From Gammaproteobacteria bacterium (lineage in GTDB: Bacteria; Pseudomonadota; Gammaproteobacteria; SZUA-229), in the NCBI GenBank assembly GCA_026995045.1, contig JALWPK010000148.1, forward strand, positions 1 through 61,460: 61,460 bases of DNA, written 5' to 3'. Positions 9,120-17,360 of the stretch are shown here, piece by piece. The notes under the pieces were generated by a model, which did no database searches, was not told the origin of the DNA, and worked only from the letters and a program-made list of their open reading frames with translations. Made by a program: the position numbers and the translations under genes. Positions within the stretch are counted from its first letter, which is position 1; every line of letters starts with the position of its first letter.

Positions 9120-11648
9120 ATGAGCAACATACTAGGCAAGCTTGTAGCAGGTTTATTGCTGGTCGCGCTATCGACGTTCGGCCATGCGGCTATCTGGCGG
9201 GATGCGCCAGCTGTATCAGCGCGCAACACCGTCAAGGCTGTGCGCACAGCAGGCTATGGCCGCCAGCTGCTGGCGGATGAAACAGCCTTGCGCGACTTGC
9301 TGGCCACCGCTACCACCACCTCGCCTGCGATACTGTCGTTGCCGATGCCGGAAGGCGGTTTGCGCCGCTTCAGTGTTATCCCGTCGCCGGTGATGTCGCC
9401 AACGCTTGCAGCTAAATTTCCCTCTATACAAACCTTCAAGGCGCGCGCGCTGGGTAACGCAGCGATTGGAGGACGTCTGAGTATCGGTCCAAAAGGTTTC
9501 CGCGCCTATATCAGTGACCGTGATGACGCCATCCTGATCGATCCGGAACCGTCAGTCAGCGCCAATCGGTATGTCGCTTATCGTTACCGTGCATATCAAC
9601 AAGCATTTTCCGCGAAGCGTGGGCAATTTCAGTGCCATTCACAAGCAAGTGGCAAGCCGCCAGGGCGGTCGTCATTGCTCAAACAGTTGCGCAGCGCGCA
9701 GTCTGTCGGGCAGGCCAAAACCGAAGGTGGGCTGACGCGATTTCGTCTGGCGATGGCCGCAACCTATGAGTACAGTGATGCTGTGGGAGGTGGTGACAAA
9801 ATCCTGGTGATGGATGAAATCGTTGCCGCGGTCAACCGGGTGAATGAAATCTATCAACGTGATCTGGGTATCGAACTGCAACTGGTCAGTGCGTTGATTT
9901 ATAGCGCCAGCGAAGGCTACACCGCCAGCACCGATCCCTATTCAAACGGTATACCGGATATTATTCTCGACCAGAATCAGCGCACCCTTGATGCCGTGCT
10001 TGGCAATGCCAGCTATGATATCGGTCATGTGCTGGGTATAGGCGGTGGCGGTCTCGCACATTATGCATCAGCCTGTGACAATAACGCCAAGGCGCGTGGC
10101 TACAGTGGCGCACCTGATAATGCCCCGATCGGCGTTGGATTTTATATTGATTATCTGGCCCATGAGCTGGGGCACCAGTTCAGCGCCAGTCACAGCTTTA
10201 ATGGCACCTCAGGCAGCTGTGCTGAAAACCGGAATTATTTCACGGCAACCGCATTTGAGCCTGGTAGCGGCATTACGATTATGGGGTATGCCGGTTTATG
10301 TGGGCAGGAAAATATCCCAAATATTAACAGTATTGAAAGTAACAGCATCGCCATGTTTCACGCTGGCAGTATTGCGGAAATCACACAGTTTGTGCAGAGC
10401 GGCGGCGGGGCGTGCTTTACCGGCAGTGGTTCTGCGTCCAACACCGCGCCCGTGGTAAATGCAGGCTCGGACTACACCATACCCGGCGGCACGCCGTTTG
10501 TTCTCACCGGTTCCGCCAGCGATACAGAAACCGGTTTGCTCTATTCCTGGGAAGAAATTGATAGCGGCGTGGCGACCAATGCATCGAGTTATGGGCTGGA
10601 TGTGGGGCGGAATCCGCTGTTTCGCTCTTATTTGCCAACGCTTGATAACAGCCGCACGTTTCCTGCACTGCGAGTTCTGTTAAGTGGTATGACGGACAAG
10701 GCCGAAGTTTTGCCCACCCAGTCACGCGACTTGAATTTTCGTTTGACGGTGCGTGATGGTATCGGCGGTGTGGATGCTGATGACATGGTGTTAACCGTTG
10801 ATGGCGGCAAAGGACCGTTCAGCGTCATTCAACCCACAGCATCGCGATTCTTGTCCTACACACAGATCCATCGCATCGAATGGAATCGCGCCTGCACCAA
10901 TCTGCCACCAGTGAACTGCGCCACGGTGGATATCAGCTATACCCTAGATGGCGGGCAAACATTCAATAACATTGTGCTGGCCACTACGAATGACGGCGCC
11001 GAGGATATCCAGTTTTCCACGATTCCCGGTTTTCCGCGAAACCACAATAATGTGCGTATTCGCATTGCATGCAGTAATAATGTGTTTTTTGCCCTGTCTG
11101 ATGCATTTGTAGTCACAGAGGTGGGTGGCGCAACCCTGACAGCTTCGAATACGGTGGAAAGTTGCGGCGTGGAAAATAATTACACTACAGCCAATGGAAT
11201 GGATGCCGAGCCGAATGATACACTAGCTAACGCACAATTGGTAGCAGCACCGTTTTCTGTTACTGGCAGTATCCATGAACTGGCTGATCCGGATGATTTG
11301 TATCTGTTTGAATCCGCCGGCGGCGCCTACGAAATCAGCCTGACTGATTTTCAGCCGAATGATCTGGATCTGTACCTGTATGACGCCTCCACCGGAGAGC
11401 TGGTTGCCAAATCAGCCGATTTTATCGGGACAAAAGAGAGTATACGCCTCGGGCTTGCGCGCAACCGAAACTATTATGTTCGAGTTAACGGCTACCTGAC
11501 TGGGGGGATCGCCGGCAGTTATTCACTCAGCATCATTCACAGTGCGCCGGCGGCAAGCAGCAGTGGGGGTGGCTGGGTTGTGTGGTTGTTATGTCTTGCA
11601 CCGGTTTTCGGTTTGAGACGTTTCAGTCATTTAGCCAGCACAGTCTGA
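9120..11648 (+). CDS. Secreted reprolysin-like zinc metalloprotease with PPC domain and GlyGly-CTERM tail
   Basis: This 842-residue exported protein has a signal peptide (1 to about 25, hydrophobic LVAGLLLVALSTF, then HA). A propeptide-like region follows, then a metzincin-type catalytic domain with HELGHQFSASH beginning at residue 348 (HExxHxxxxxH) and a Cys-rich surround. After it come an Ig/PKD-like segment (about 440-560), further beta domains, and a PPC domain (about 697-800, EPNDTLANAQ). The extreme C-terminus has SSSGGGW, a hydrophobic stretch and an Arg pair. That matches the GlyGly-CTERM signal cleaved by rhombosortase in type II-secreting gammaproteobacteria. The ATG at 9120 was preferred to a TTG 18 bases upstream because the signal peptide fits. 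The substrate is unknown. Confidence 0.85.
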   Translation: MSNILGKLVAGLLLVALSTFGHAAIWRDAPAVSARNTVKAVRTAGYGRQLLADETALRDLLATATTTSPAILSLPMPEGGLRRFSVIPSPVMSPTLAAKFPSIQTFKARALGNAAIGGRLSIGPKGFRAYISDRDDAILIDPEPSVSANRYVAYRYRAYQQAFSAKRGQFQCHSQASGKPPGRSSLLKQLRSAQSVGQAKTEGGLTRFRLAMAATYEYSDAVGGGDKILVMDEIVAAVNRVNEIYQRDLGIELQLVSALIYSASEGYTASTDPYSNGIPDIILDQNQRTLDAVLGNASYDIGHVLGIGGGGLAHYASACDNNAKARGYSGAPDNAPIGVGFYIDYLAHELGHQFSASHSFNGTSGSCAENRNYFTATAFEPGSGITIMGYAGLCGQENIPNINSIESNSIAMFHAGSIAEITQFVQSGGGACFTGSGSASNTAPVVNAGSDYTIPGGTPFVLTGSASDTETGLLYSWEEIDSGVATNASSYGLDVGRNPLFRSYLPTLDNSRTFPALRVLLSGMTDKAEVLPTQSRDLNFRLTVRDGIGGVDADDMVLTVDGGKGPFSVIQPTASRFLSYTQIHRIEWNRACTNLPPVNCATVDISYTLDGGQTFNNIVLATTNDGAEDIQFSTIPGFPRNHNNVRIRIACSNNVFFALSDAFVVTEVGGATLTASNTVESCGVENNYTTANGMDAEPNDTLANAQLVAAPFSVTGSIHELADPDDLYLFESAGGAYEISLTDFQPNDLDLYLYDASTGELVAKSADFIGTKESIRLGLARNRNYYVRVNGYLTGGIAGSYSLSIIHSAPAASSSGGGWVVWLLCLAPVFGLRRFSHLASTV

Positions 11649-11970
11649 ACATTACCTGATTGTAGGCTTCGATATATTCGGCCTGCTTTCGTCTTGCCTG
11701 AAGTTCACCGCTGGAGCGAATGACATCGCTTCGCCTGATGACGTGCAAGCCGCAACGCTGTTTGCTCACCTCGATTTTGTCGGCATCGATGCCCGGTACT
11801 GATACCCCCCGGGTGGAAATTCCAAGCAAGCGTTTGTCGCCTTCCCGGTAAGCGGCTTGCGCATCCTGCTCGGCGGTGTATTGTGTGGTTTCCGGCTCGA
11901 ACAGGCTCATTGCATGGGTGAGAGAAGCGGGTGTTGAAACACTAAACAGAAAAATAATGAGCGCGCGCAT
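11623..11970 (-). CDS. Small secreted protein of unknown function
   Basis: This 115-residue protein starts MRALIIFLFSVSTPASLTHA, a clear signal peptide. The mature part of about 95 residues has two cysteines (in QRCGLHV and FRLCWLND) that could form a disulfide, an Arg/Asp-rich centre and a helical C-terminus. I recognise no domain. It is convergent with the metalloprotease and overlaps its 3' end by 26 bp. It is divergent from purT across a 68-bp gap holding a TATAAT. The coding case rests on the signal peptide, the length and the lack of a competing gene. Confidence 0.6.
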   Translation of the reverse strand: MRALIIFLFSVSTPASLTHAMSLFEPETTQYTAEQDAQAAYREGDKRLLGISTRGVSVPGIDADKIEVSKQRCGLHVIRRSDVIRSSGELQARRKQAEYIEAYNQVMFRLCWLND

Positions 11971-12004
11971 GGTTTATCTGTCCATAGCAGTGAATTGGCT
12001 GGAT

Positions 12005-12010
12005 TATAAT
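12005..12010 (+). promoter_or_regulatory. Probable purT -10 element (TATAAT)
   Basis: A perfect TATAAT stands 28 bp before the purT ATG in the short divergent gap. No good -35 hexamer is present, so an activator or an extended contact may be needed. Confidence 0.5.
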
Positions 12011-12038
12011 AGCGGATTTATCCGAGTGGAGCAGAAAA

Positions 12039-13220
12039 ATGACCAGTATCGGCACACCTTTATCCCCTGAAGCAACACGCGTGCTGTTATGTGGTGGCGG
12101 TGAACTGGGCAAGGAAGTCGTGATTGAGTTGCAACGCTACGGCGCCGAGGTCATTGTGGTGGATCGCTATGCGAACGCGCCGGCGATGCAGGTGGCGCAT
12201 CGCAGTCATGTCATCGATATGCTCGATGGTGCGGCCTTGCGCGAAGTCATCGAAACAGAACAACCGCACTGCATTGTGCCGGAAATCGAGGCGATTGCCA
12301 CCGATACCCTGGTTGAGCTGGAGCAGGAAGGTTTTAGCGTTATCCCGACCGCCAGGGCGGCGCAGCTCACCATGAACCGCGAGGGTATACGCCGCCTGGC
12401 GGCGGAAGAGCTGGGGCTGGCAACCTCGCCCTACCGCTTTGCTGAAACCCGGGAAGAATATGACGCCGCCATTGCCGACATCGGGCTGCCCTGCGTGGTG
12501 AAGCCGATTATGAGCTCCAGCGGCAAGGGGCAGAGCACGGTGAAAACCAAAGCCGATATTGACCGCGCCTGGGAAGTTTCCCAGCAGGGCGGGCGAGCCG
12601 GCGCCGGCAAGGTCATCGTTGAGGGCTTTGTCGATTTTGATTACGAAATTACCCAGCTCACGGTGCGCCATGCAGGCGGCACATCGTTCTGCGAACCCAT
12701 TGGTCATGTTCAGGTGGATGGCGACTACCGTCAGTCGTGGCAACCGCAAGCGATGAGCGCCAGGGCGTTACAGACCGCGCGCGAGATGGCGCGGACGATC
12801 ACCGACGCCCTGGGCGGGCGCGGCATCTTCGGCGTCGAGCTGTTTGTCAAAGGCGACCAGGTAATTTTCAGCGAAGTGTCGCCCCGGCCGCACGATACCG
12901 GTATGGTAACGCTGATTTCGCAAAATGCGTCACAGTTTGCGTTGCACGCGCGTGCTATTTTAGGCCTGCCGATACCGCTGATAATTCAACGCGGGCCAGC
13001 AGCATCCAGTGTGGTGCTGGCGGACGGGGATTCCACCCAGCCGGTATTCGGGAATCTGGATCGCGCACTGGCACAGCCAAATACCGAGCTGCGCTTGTTT
13101 GGCAAACCGGAGGTGCATGGCCGAAGACGAATGGGTGTGGCGTTGGCGACGGCTGACACGGTTGATCAGGCAATTCAGCTGGCGAAAGAGGCGTCGGGCT
13201 CCATAACTGTCGAGTATTAG
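12039..13220 (+). CDS. purT: Formate-dependent phosphoribosylglycinamide formyltransferase 2
   Basis: PurT makes formyl-GAR from GAR, formate and ATP, a folate-independent route for purine step 3. The 393 residues form an ATP-grasp enzyme: N-terminal [19 protein letters not shown], the ATP-binding loop [11 protein letters not shown] (about 156-166), and [17 protein letters not shown] with the metal-binding acidic and Asn residues. A C-terminal domain ends GSITVEY. Length and motifs are canonical. It is transcribed alone, with a TATAAT upstream and a long AT-rich gap downstream. Confidence 0.97.
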   Translation: MTSIGTPLSPEATRVLLCGGGELGKEVVIELQRYGAEVIVVDRYANAPAMQVAHRSHVIDMLDGAALREVIETEQPHCIVPEIEAIATDTLVELEQEGFSVIPTARAAQLTMNREGIRRLAAEELGLATSPYRFAETREEYDAAIADIGLPCVVKPIMSSSGKGQSTVKTKADIDRAWEVSQQGGRAGAGKVIVEGFVDFDYEITQLTVRHAGGTSFCEPIGHVQVDGDYRQSWQPQAMSARALQTAREMARTITDALGGRGIFGVELFVKGDQVIFSEVSPRPHDTGMVTLISQNASQFALHARAILGLPIPLIIQRGPAASSVVLADGDSTQPVFGNLDRALAQPNTELRLFGKPEVHGRRRMGVALATADTVDQAIQLAKEASGSITVEY

Positions 13221-13240
13221 CCTCAGCGGCAAAGCAGTTA

Positions 13241-13257
13241 TGCGCCAAAATGGTGCA
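13241..13257. promoter_or_regulatory. NtrC-like dyad TGCGCC-N5-GGTGCA
   Basis: The dyad TGCGCC AAAAT GGTGCA differs at one of twelve positions from the enterobacterial NtrC site TGCACC-N5-GGTGCA. It lies 20 bp after the purT stop and about 355 bp before the sigma-54 element. NtrC-family activators can act from such distance. Whether NtrC or PrsR binds is unknown. Confidence 0.45.
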
Positions 13258-13452
13258 ATGACGAGTTATTTTACACAATAGATTGTAGTGAATATAAAAC
13301 GTCGCATTGCACGGCTTTTATCACTTTAACAGCTAAAAAAATCTGAAAATTCCCTGCATGTGTAAGTGAAAAATACCGGCAAAATTAGCGTTTGACGGTA
13401 TAATTTACAGGATTTATCGTATCGCGATTAAATAATGCTCATATTTGGCGGT

Positions 13453-13472
13453 ATGTGCAAATATGTGCAAAA
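13453..13472. promoter_or_regulatory. Tandem decamer ATGTGCAAAT / ATGTGCAAAA
   Basis: Two adjacent 10-bp units differ only at the last base, so they repeat on the same face of the helix. They lie about 140-160 bp upstream of the -24/-12 element, the usual place for an activator site. A candidate PrsR site by position only. Confidence 0.35.
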
Positions 13473-13611
13473 TGCATGTAAAAACATTGTAAATAAAACC
13501 ATAAAATGAGTCGGTAGCATTTACACTTTATTTGGGTTTTGTAATAATGCTTTTACAGCCGATGATGCTAACTTGTTCTATCCAGTCATGTTTTTGCCGT
13601 GGTAAAAAAAT

Positions 13612-13627
13612 TGGCACGAAACTGGCT
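13612..13627 (+). promoter_or_regulatory. Sigma-54 (-24/-12) promoter
   Basis: TGGCACG AAAC TGGCT matches the RpoN consensus TGGCACG-N4-TTGCW at all but one base, with the invariant GG and GC in correct spacing (ten bases between). Transcription would start near 13638, giving a leader of about 200 bases before the microprotein gene. The locus encodes PrsR, a sigma-54 activator, which makes the match more credible. Confidence 0.65.
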
Positions 13628-13698
13628 ATAGGAACAACGCTGGTTGGAAACGGCTTCTTGTTCCTGTAACCGGGACGGGAGTAAAAGGAAAAGGAAGG

Positions 13699-13740
13699 AT
13701 GTTGGATTTGGTGTCAGGAGCCAAAGATACATCGGCCTGA
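13699..13740 (+). CDS. 13-codon leader ORF (MLDLVSGAKDTSA)
   Basis: The ATG is preceded by purine-rich AAAAGGAAAAGGAAGG, a plausible ribosome binding site. The 13 codons end at TGA, five bases before a 7-bp-stem hairpin (13745-13773). It would be the first ORF on a transcript from the sigma-54 element. It may be a leader peptide or chance; the composition gives no hint of attenuation by a particular amino acid. Confidence 0.3.
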   Translation: MLDLVSGAKDTSA

Positions 13741-13744
13741 ACCA

Positions 13745-13773
13745 CCCGCGCAGTCACATGCTGGCGGCGCGGG
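13745..13773. other. GC hairpin in the leader
   Basis: CCCGCGC (13745-13751) pairs perfectly with GCGCGGG (13767-13773) across a 15-base loop. No T-run follows, so it is not a classical terminator. It may stabilise or modulate the leader RNA. Confidence 0.4.
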
Positions 13774-13844
13774 GATGACAGTTGGGGGGGAGTCAAGTCC
13801 ACCTTAGATGTTTGAAATTAATTACCGATAAGAAGGAGATAAAA

Positions 13845-13934
13845 ATGGAAGAAACAACCCGTAAGTTAAGATTTGTCGTGCTCTTTCTGACATTGGTTGT
13901 ATTTGCATTGTTTGCACTTGCGCCCACAATATAG
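13845..13934 (+). CDS. 29-residue single-helix membrane microprotein
   Basis: A near-perfect Shine-Dalgarno AAGGAG (13833-13838) lies six bases before the ATG. The product starts MEETTRKLRF, a charged head, followed by one hydrophobic helix of about 17 residues (VVLFLTLVVFALFALA), and ends PTI. The basic N-terminal flank favours an N-in orientation. It is the first well-translated ORF downstream of the sigma-54 element, and a strong hairpin (13990-14027) separates it from the XrtA locus ATPase. I know of no family for it. Coding is supported by the ribosome binding site and the clean membrane-helix composition; the role is unknown. Confidence 0.6.
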   Translation: MEETTRKLRFVVLFLTLVVFALFALAPTI

Positions 13935-13989
13935 TGTTGTGCTGTCGAGCGAATCAGCAAGCTCCGGCGTCTACCTTCTGGCAGTGAGT

Positions 13990-14027
13990 CCTGCCGGCTA
14001 AATGAATGTTTGCATTTGGCCGGCAGG
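13990..14027. other. Strong hairpin between microprotein and XrtA locus ATPase
   Basis: CCTGCCGGC (13990-13998) pairs with GCCGGCAGG (14019-14027). The stem continues TAAATG/CATTTG with one wobble, leaving an 8-base loop, about 15 bp in total. There is no T-run, so it is probably a processing or partial-termination stem rather than a full terminator. It covers an upstream in-frame ATG at 14002, which argues against that start. Confidence 0.6.
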
Positions 14028-14070
14028 GCGTGAACAAACCTTGCTCCCGTCGCTGTATAATGCGTCGCCG

Positions 14071-14916
14071 ATGCTTGACGTATACAAAACCTACTACCAT
14101 TTTTCCGACCAGCCATTCCGGCTCAGTCCCGACAGCCGGTTTTCGTTCGGCCATCCCAGTTATGATAATGCCCGCTCCTATCTGAAGTACGCGATATCAG
14201 AAGGCGAGGGTTTTGTCGCTATTACCGGTGCGCCGGGTACTGGCAAAACCACCTTGATCCAGGGTCTGTTCGATGAATTTGACGCTCAACAGGTGCAACT
14301 GGCCACGCTGCCCAATTTGCAACTGGATGAGCCTAACCTGGTCAGGCGCGTACTGGAGTGTTTTCATGTCAGTACTGGCGATCCGCAAAATCCACTGGCC
14401 GAACTGTCAAACTTTCTTGTCAGTAATCATCAGCGAGGCCGCCGCTCCATTATCATTGTCGATGAGGCCCAGGGCATGTCAGCCGCCGCCCTGGAAGAGT
14501 TGCGGCTGCTCGCGAATCTGCAGTATGACAACCATCTCTTATTGCAGGTGTTTCTGGTCGGGCAGGAGTCGCTCATGGATATTGTGCGTTCCCCCGGCAT
14601 GGAACAACTGCATCAACGCCTGATTGCCGCCGCGCATCTCGAACCGCTGAGGAAAAAAGAAACCCGAGCTTATATTGAATACCGGCTTCAACGTGTCGGC
14701 TGGAGTGGCTCGCCATCAGTGGATGATGAAGCCCTGCAGCTGATATACAAGTTCAGCACCGGCATACCCCGCAGAATAAATTTGATATGTCATCGTCTCT
14801 TTCTGTTTGGCGCGCTTGAGCAAAAACGTGAGTTTCGGGGGGAAGATGCGCTGCATGTCATAGTGGAGCTGCACAAGGAAGGTTTGTTGCAACCCGTGTC
14901 CCGGCGTTCGTTGTAA
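14071..14916 (+). CDS. XrtA/PEP-CTERM locus AAA-type ATPase (ExeA-like)
   Basis: This 281-residue ATPase belongs to the PEP-CTERM-locus branch of GspA/ExeA-like ATPases (TIGR03015 type), probably energising assembly or export at the inner membrane. It starts MLDVYKTYYHFSDQPFRLSP, the usual family opening, then has Walker A GAPGTGKTT (53-61), Walker B IIIVDEAQ (about 128-134), sensor-like residues and a winged-helix tail (TGIPRRINLICHRLF). ATG 14071 was chosen over 14002, which adds 23 unrelated residues inside the hairpin. A TATAAT lies just before the start without a clear -35. It is the first large gene of the XrtA block. Confidence 0.85.
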   Translation: MLDVYKTYYHFSDQPFRLSPDSRFSFGHPSYDNARSYLKYAISEGEGFVAITGAPGTGKTTLIQGLFDEFDAQQVQLATLPNLQLDEPNLVRRVLECFHVSTGDPQNPLAELSNFLVSNHQRGRRSIIIVDEAQGMSAAALEELRLLANLQYDNHLLLQVFLVGQESLMDIVRSPGMEQLHQRLIAAAHLEPLRKKETRAYIEYRLQRVGWSGSPSVDDEALQLIYKFSTGIPRRINLICHRLFLFGALEQKREFRGEDALHVIVELHKEGLLQPVSRRSL

Positions 14917-15094
14917 TGGTGTGTCGAGGCCCGGTTTGCTGATTCTCTGCTACAATCCTCCCGCAGCTAATACTGCTGTTCCAACTGATGCTACTGCATT
15001 CCCGTCACCCGGATTGTTCTCGATGCTGGTTCGTAGATGGCCTTGAAACGGGTGGAAGACTATTTATTCTAATTCGGCGTAACTGACAACAAAT

Positions 15095-16516
15095 ATGGGC
15101 ACCGTCAGGTTTTTCAGAAACTCCACGCGCTTGTTCCGGTATCACGTACCGACAGAGTTTGTCGTGCTGGCTGTGCTCGAGTTTTTGGCGCTGGTGGTCT
15201 CGTTGTATCTGGCGCTGGAGCTCCGTTTTGGCGGTCCCGGCTGGCAGGCCTATTTCGGCTCCTTTACCATGAAAGCGGTGCTCTACGCCGTGGTGATGCA
15301 GCTCAGCTTGATAGCCTTTGGCGTTTACCAGCGACAGGCGGGACGTTTTGCCGACGTGCTGATGTTGCGAATCGCCAGCGGCCTGTTGCTGGGACTGATC
15401 CCTTTGGGGCTGAGCTATTATATTGCGCCCCAGTTTTTTCTTGGTCGCGGCGTTCTTGCGCTGACGGTGTTCAACAGCTTTGTGCTGATCTCGATCATTC
15501 GCCTGTTCTTCCGCCGGGTCGTCAAAGAACGCAACATGTGGACGCGCGTGCTGGTGCTGGGCGCGGGCAACAAGGCGCTTCTGATCAAGCAGGCCCAGCA
15601 ATCCGGTGAGCTGAAGGGAATCAACATTCTCGGTTTTGTATTCATCAAGGGCGATAAACAGTTAGAGCCGTTGCCGGGTCAGATTGCGCTGAATGAACCG
15701 TTGGTGAAGTTTGTCGAGCATCATGACATTGATGAAATTGTGCTGGCGATGGATGACCGCCGCGATGCCGGGTTGCCCGCCAAGGACTTGCTCGATTGCA
15801 AAATGAGCGGGATTGATATTCTGGATTTGCTGACTTTTTTCGAGCGGCGCACCTTCAAGATTCGACTGGATCTGATGTACCCCAGTTGGCTTTACCTTTC
15901 GGATGGTTTCCATGAAAGCACGATTCGTCGCGTTGGCAAGCGGCTCTTCGACATTGGGGTTGTAACGGCTTTGATTGCGCCTTCCTTGCCACTGATGTTG
16001 CTGACAGCATTGGCGATATTTGTTGAAAGCGGCTTTCGTGGCTCGGTGATTTACAGCCAGACCCGGGTCAAGCAGGATGGATATCATTTTCAGATATACA
16101 AATTCCGCAGCATGATTGAAGATGCGGAAAAAGACGGCGTGGCGCGCTGGGCGTCGAAAAATGATGACCGCATCACGCGCGTGGGCCGTATCATACGAAA
16201 AATCCGGTTTGATGAACTGCCCCAGTTGTTCAATATTCTGAAAGGCGATATGAGTTTTGTCGGTCCGCGTCCGGAACGTCCGGAGTTTGTCGCCAAACTG
16301 GCGGACAAGATTCCGTTTTATGAAGAACGGCACCGGGTCAAACCGGGACTGACCGGCTGGGCGCAGATACGCTATCCCTATGGCGATACAGAGGAAGACA
16401 GTTTGCAAAAGCTGCAATATGATCTTTATTACGTAAAAAATTTCAATATCTTCCTGGATATCCTGATTCTGCTGCAAACAGCAGAAGTGGTATTGATGAG
16501 CAAGGGCGCGCGTTAG
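15095..16516 (+). CDS. XrtA-associated undecaprenyl-phosphate sugar phosphotransferase
   Basis: This initiating enzyme transfers a sugar-1-phosphate to undecaprenyl phosphate to start each EPS repeat. The 473-residue polytopic protein (TIGR03013 type) has four N-terminal membrane helices, a CoA-binding-like cytoplasmic domain containing RVLVLGAGNKALLI, a fifth hydrophobic segment near 290-310, and the bacterial sugar transferase domain. The latter has KRLFDI, YKFRSMIEDAE, RITRVGRIIRKIRFDELPQ, MSFVGPRPERPEF and RHRVKPGLTGWAQ. All catalytic-core motifs are present. It lies 178 bp after the ATPase and before the lipoprotein/PrsK block. Confidence 0.92.
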   Translation: MGTVRFFRNSTRLFRYHVPTEFVVLAVLEFLALVVSLYLALELRFGGPGWQAYFGSFTMKAVLYAVVMQLSLIAFGVYQRQAGRFADVLMLRIASGLLLGLIPLGLSYYIAPQFFLGRGVLALTVFNSFVLISIIRLFFRRVVKERNMWTRVLVLGAGNKALLIKQAQQSGELKGINILGFVFIKGDKQLEPLPGQIALNEPLVKFVEHHDIDEIVLAMDDRRDAGLPAKDLLDCKMSGIDILDLLTFFERRTFKIRLDLMYPSWLYLSDGFHESTIRRVGKRLFDIGVVTALIAPSLPLMLLTALAIFVESGFRGSVIYSQTRVKQDGYHFQIYKFRSMIEDAEKDGVARWASKNDDRITRVGRIIRKIRFDELPQLFNILKGDMSFVGPRPERPEFVAKLADKIPFYEERHRVKPGLTGWAQIRYPYGDTEEDSLQKLQYDLYYVKNFNIFLDILILLQTAEVVLMSKGAR

Positions 16517-16639
16517 CGGGTTGTCGAAAAAACTTCATGCGGCGCGGTACGGCGATAAAACCCGGCTCAAAATATTCATTATATTTGTGCTAACTGCGTT
16601 TTTTCACTGGATTTTGCCTTGTCCCGCGCACGGTTGAGA

Positions 16640-16651
16640 CTGTTGCAACAG
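16640..16651. promoter_or_regulatory. 12-bp perfect palindrome CTGTTGCAACAG
   Basis: A perfect inverted repeat in the gap before the fibronectin-like lipoprotein, about 65 bp upstream of a TATAAT. It could be an operator for a dimeric regulator; no copy was noticed elsewhere in the window. Confidence 0.3.
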
Positions 16652-16714
16652 CCTGCCAGCGATAGACCTGATTCAGGAAGCGTGTCTTGCAGAGCGGACA
16701 CACGGTGTTTTGCG

Positions 16715-16720
16715 TATAAT
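16715..16720 (+). promoter_or_regulatory. Possible -10 element (TATAAT) with leader hairpin
   Basis: TATAAT occurs 51 bp before the GTG start of the lipoprotein gene, with no strong -35. Between them CAGGC (16732-16736) can pair with GCCTG (16742-16746) around a 5-base loop. Confidence 0.4.
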
Positions 16721-16771
16721 CTCTGCGTAGTCAGGCTGCAAGCCTGCATGCCGGTTGACAGGAGACAACCC

Positions 16772-17158
16772 GTGACTTCATACAATGCCCCAAAGGGTGG
16801 ATACGCAACGATACTGATCTTGCTCATTGGACTCATGATGGCTGCCTGTGAAGGCAGGGATATTGCCGCGGTTGGCGCAGGCGGGATGACGCTGAGCTGG
16901 AAAGCGCCGGTTGAGCGTTCAGACGGGTCAGCGCTGAAACCAAACGAGATTGCCGCATACCGAATTTACTATAGTAAAACCAAGGGACAATACCGCTACG
17001 CTGATTCGTTTCGTATTGACAGCCGCGGCGGCACTGTAGACAGCGCCTCCATTCCCGCGAACCTGCTTGGCGCGAGCCGGTATTATTTGGTTATGACCAC
17101 GGTTGATGCTGATGGTCGCGAGAGTGTTTTTTCCAGCCCGCCGCTGGAAATACCCTGA
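16772..17158 (+). CDS. Fibronectin type III-like lipoprotein
   Basis: The 128-residue protein has a lipoprotein signal peptide ending LIGLMMAAC. A single beta-sandwich follows, resembling a fibronectin type III fold: LSWKAP, a YRIYYSKTKGQYRY strand pair, and YYLVMTTVDADGRESVFSSPP at the end. The GTG at 16772 was chosen because AGGAG lies 7 bases before it and the signal peptide then has the right length; longer upstream readings are Arg/Cys-rich and implausible. Fibronectin-like lipoproteins accompany several XrtA loci. It probably binds EPS or another envelope protein, but its role is not known. Confidence 0.7.
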   Translation: MTSYNAPKGGYATILILLIGLMMAACEGRDIAAVGAGGMTLSWKAPVERSDGSALKPNEIAAYRIYYSKTKGQYRYADSFRIDSRGGTVDSASIPANLLGASRYYLVMTTVDADGRESVFSSPPLEIP

Positions 17159-17360
17159 GTCTGCGCTTGCTTCCGCTGCGATTTTATTACACAAGCAGTT
17201 GGCGTAACAGGGTTGGTTATTGCTCGTTGTTTTCCACCATGCGCGCTTTTGTGAATGATATGAGTACAGTTGTCGAGTTTTGTTTGAGCGTAGATGTTTT
17301 CGTCATGATATGCCGCCGCCCTGATGTTAATATTGTGTTGTCCTGCCGGATGAATACCGT

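Larger units (their letters stand above)
13221..13844 (+). promoter_or_regulatory. AT-rich control region ahead of the XrtA locus
   Basis: This 624-bp gap between purT and the microprotein gene is markedly AT-rich in its first 400 bp and holds no long reading frame. It contains, in order: an NtrC-like dyad (13241-13257), a tandem decamer (13453-13472), a sigma-54 element (13612-13627), a 13-codon leader ORF (13699-13740), a 7-bp-stem hairpin (13745-13773) and the ribosome binding site AAGGAG (13833-13838). The order of upstream sites, then -24/-12, then leader is what a sigma-54-dependent control region looks like. Confidence 0.6.

Noticed and set aside
13954-14154. Minus-strand frame opposite the locus ATPase start
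   Set aside because: Lies across the hairpin and antisense to a recognised gene; no domain or ribosome site.
17207-17222. AGGGTTGG...TTGCT as a sigma-54 element before prsK
   Set aside because: Correct GG/GC spacing but only about 8 of 12 consensus positions, lacking CAC.
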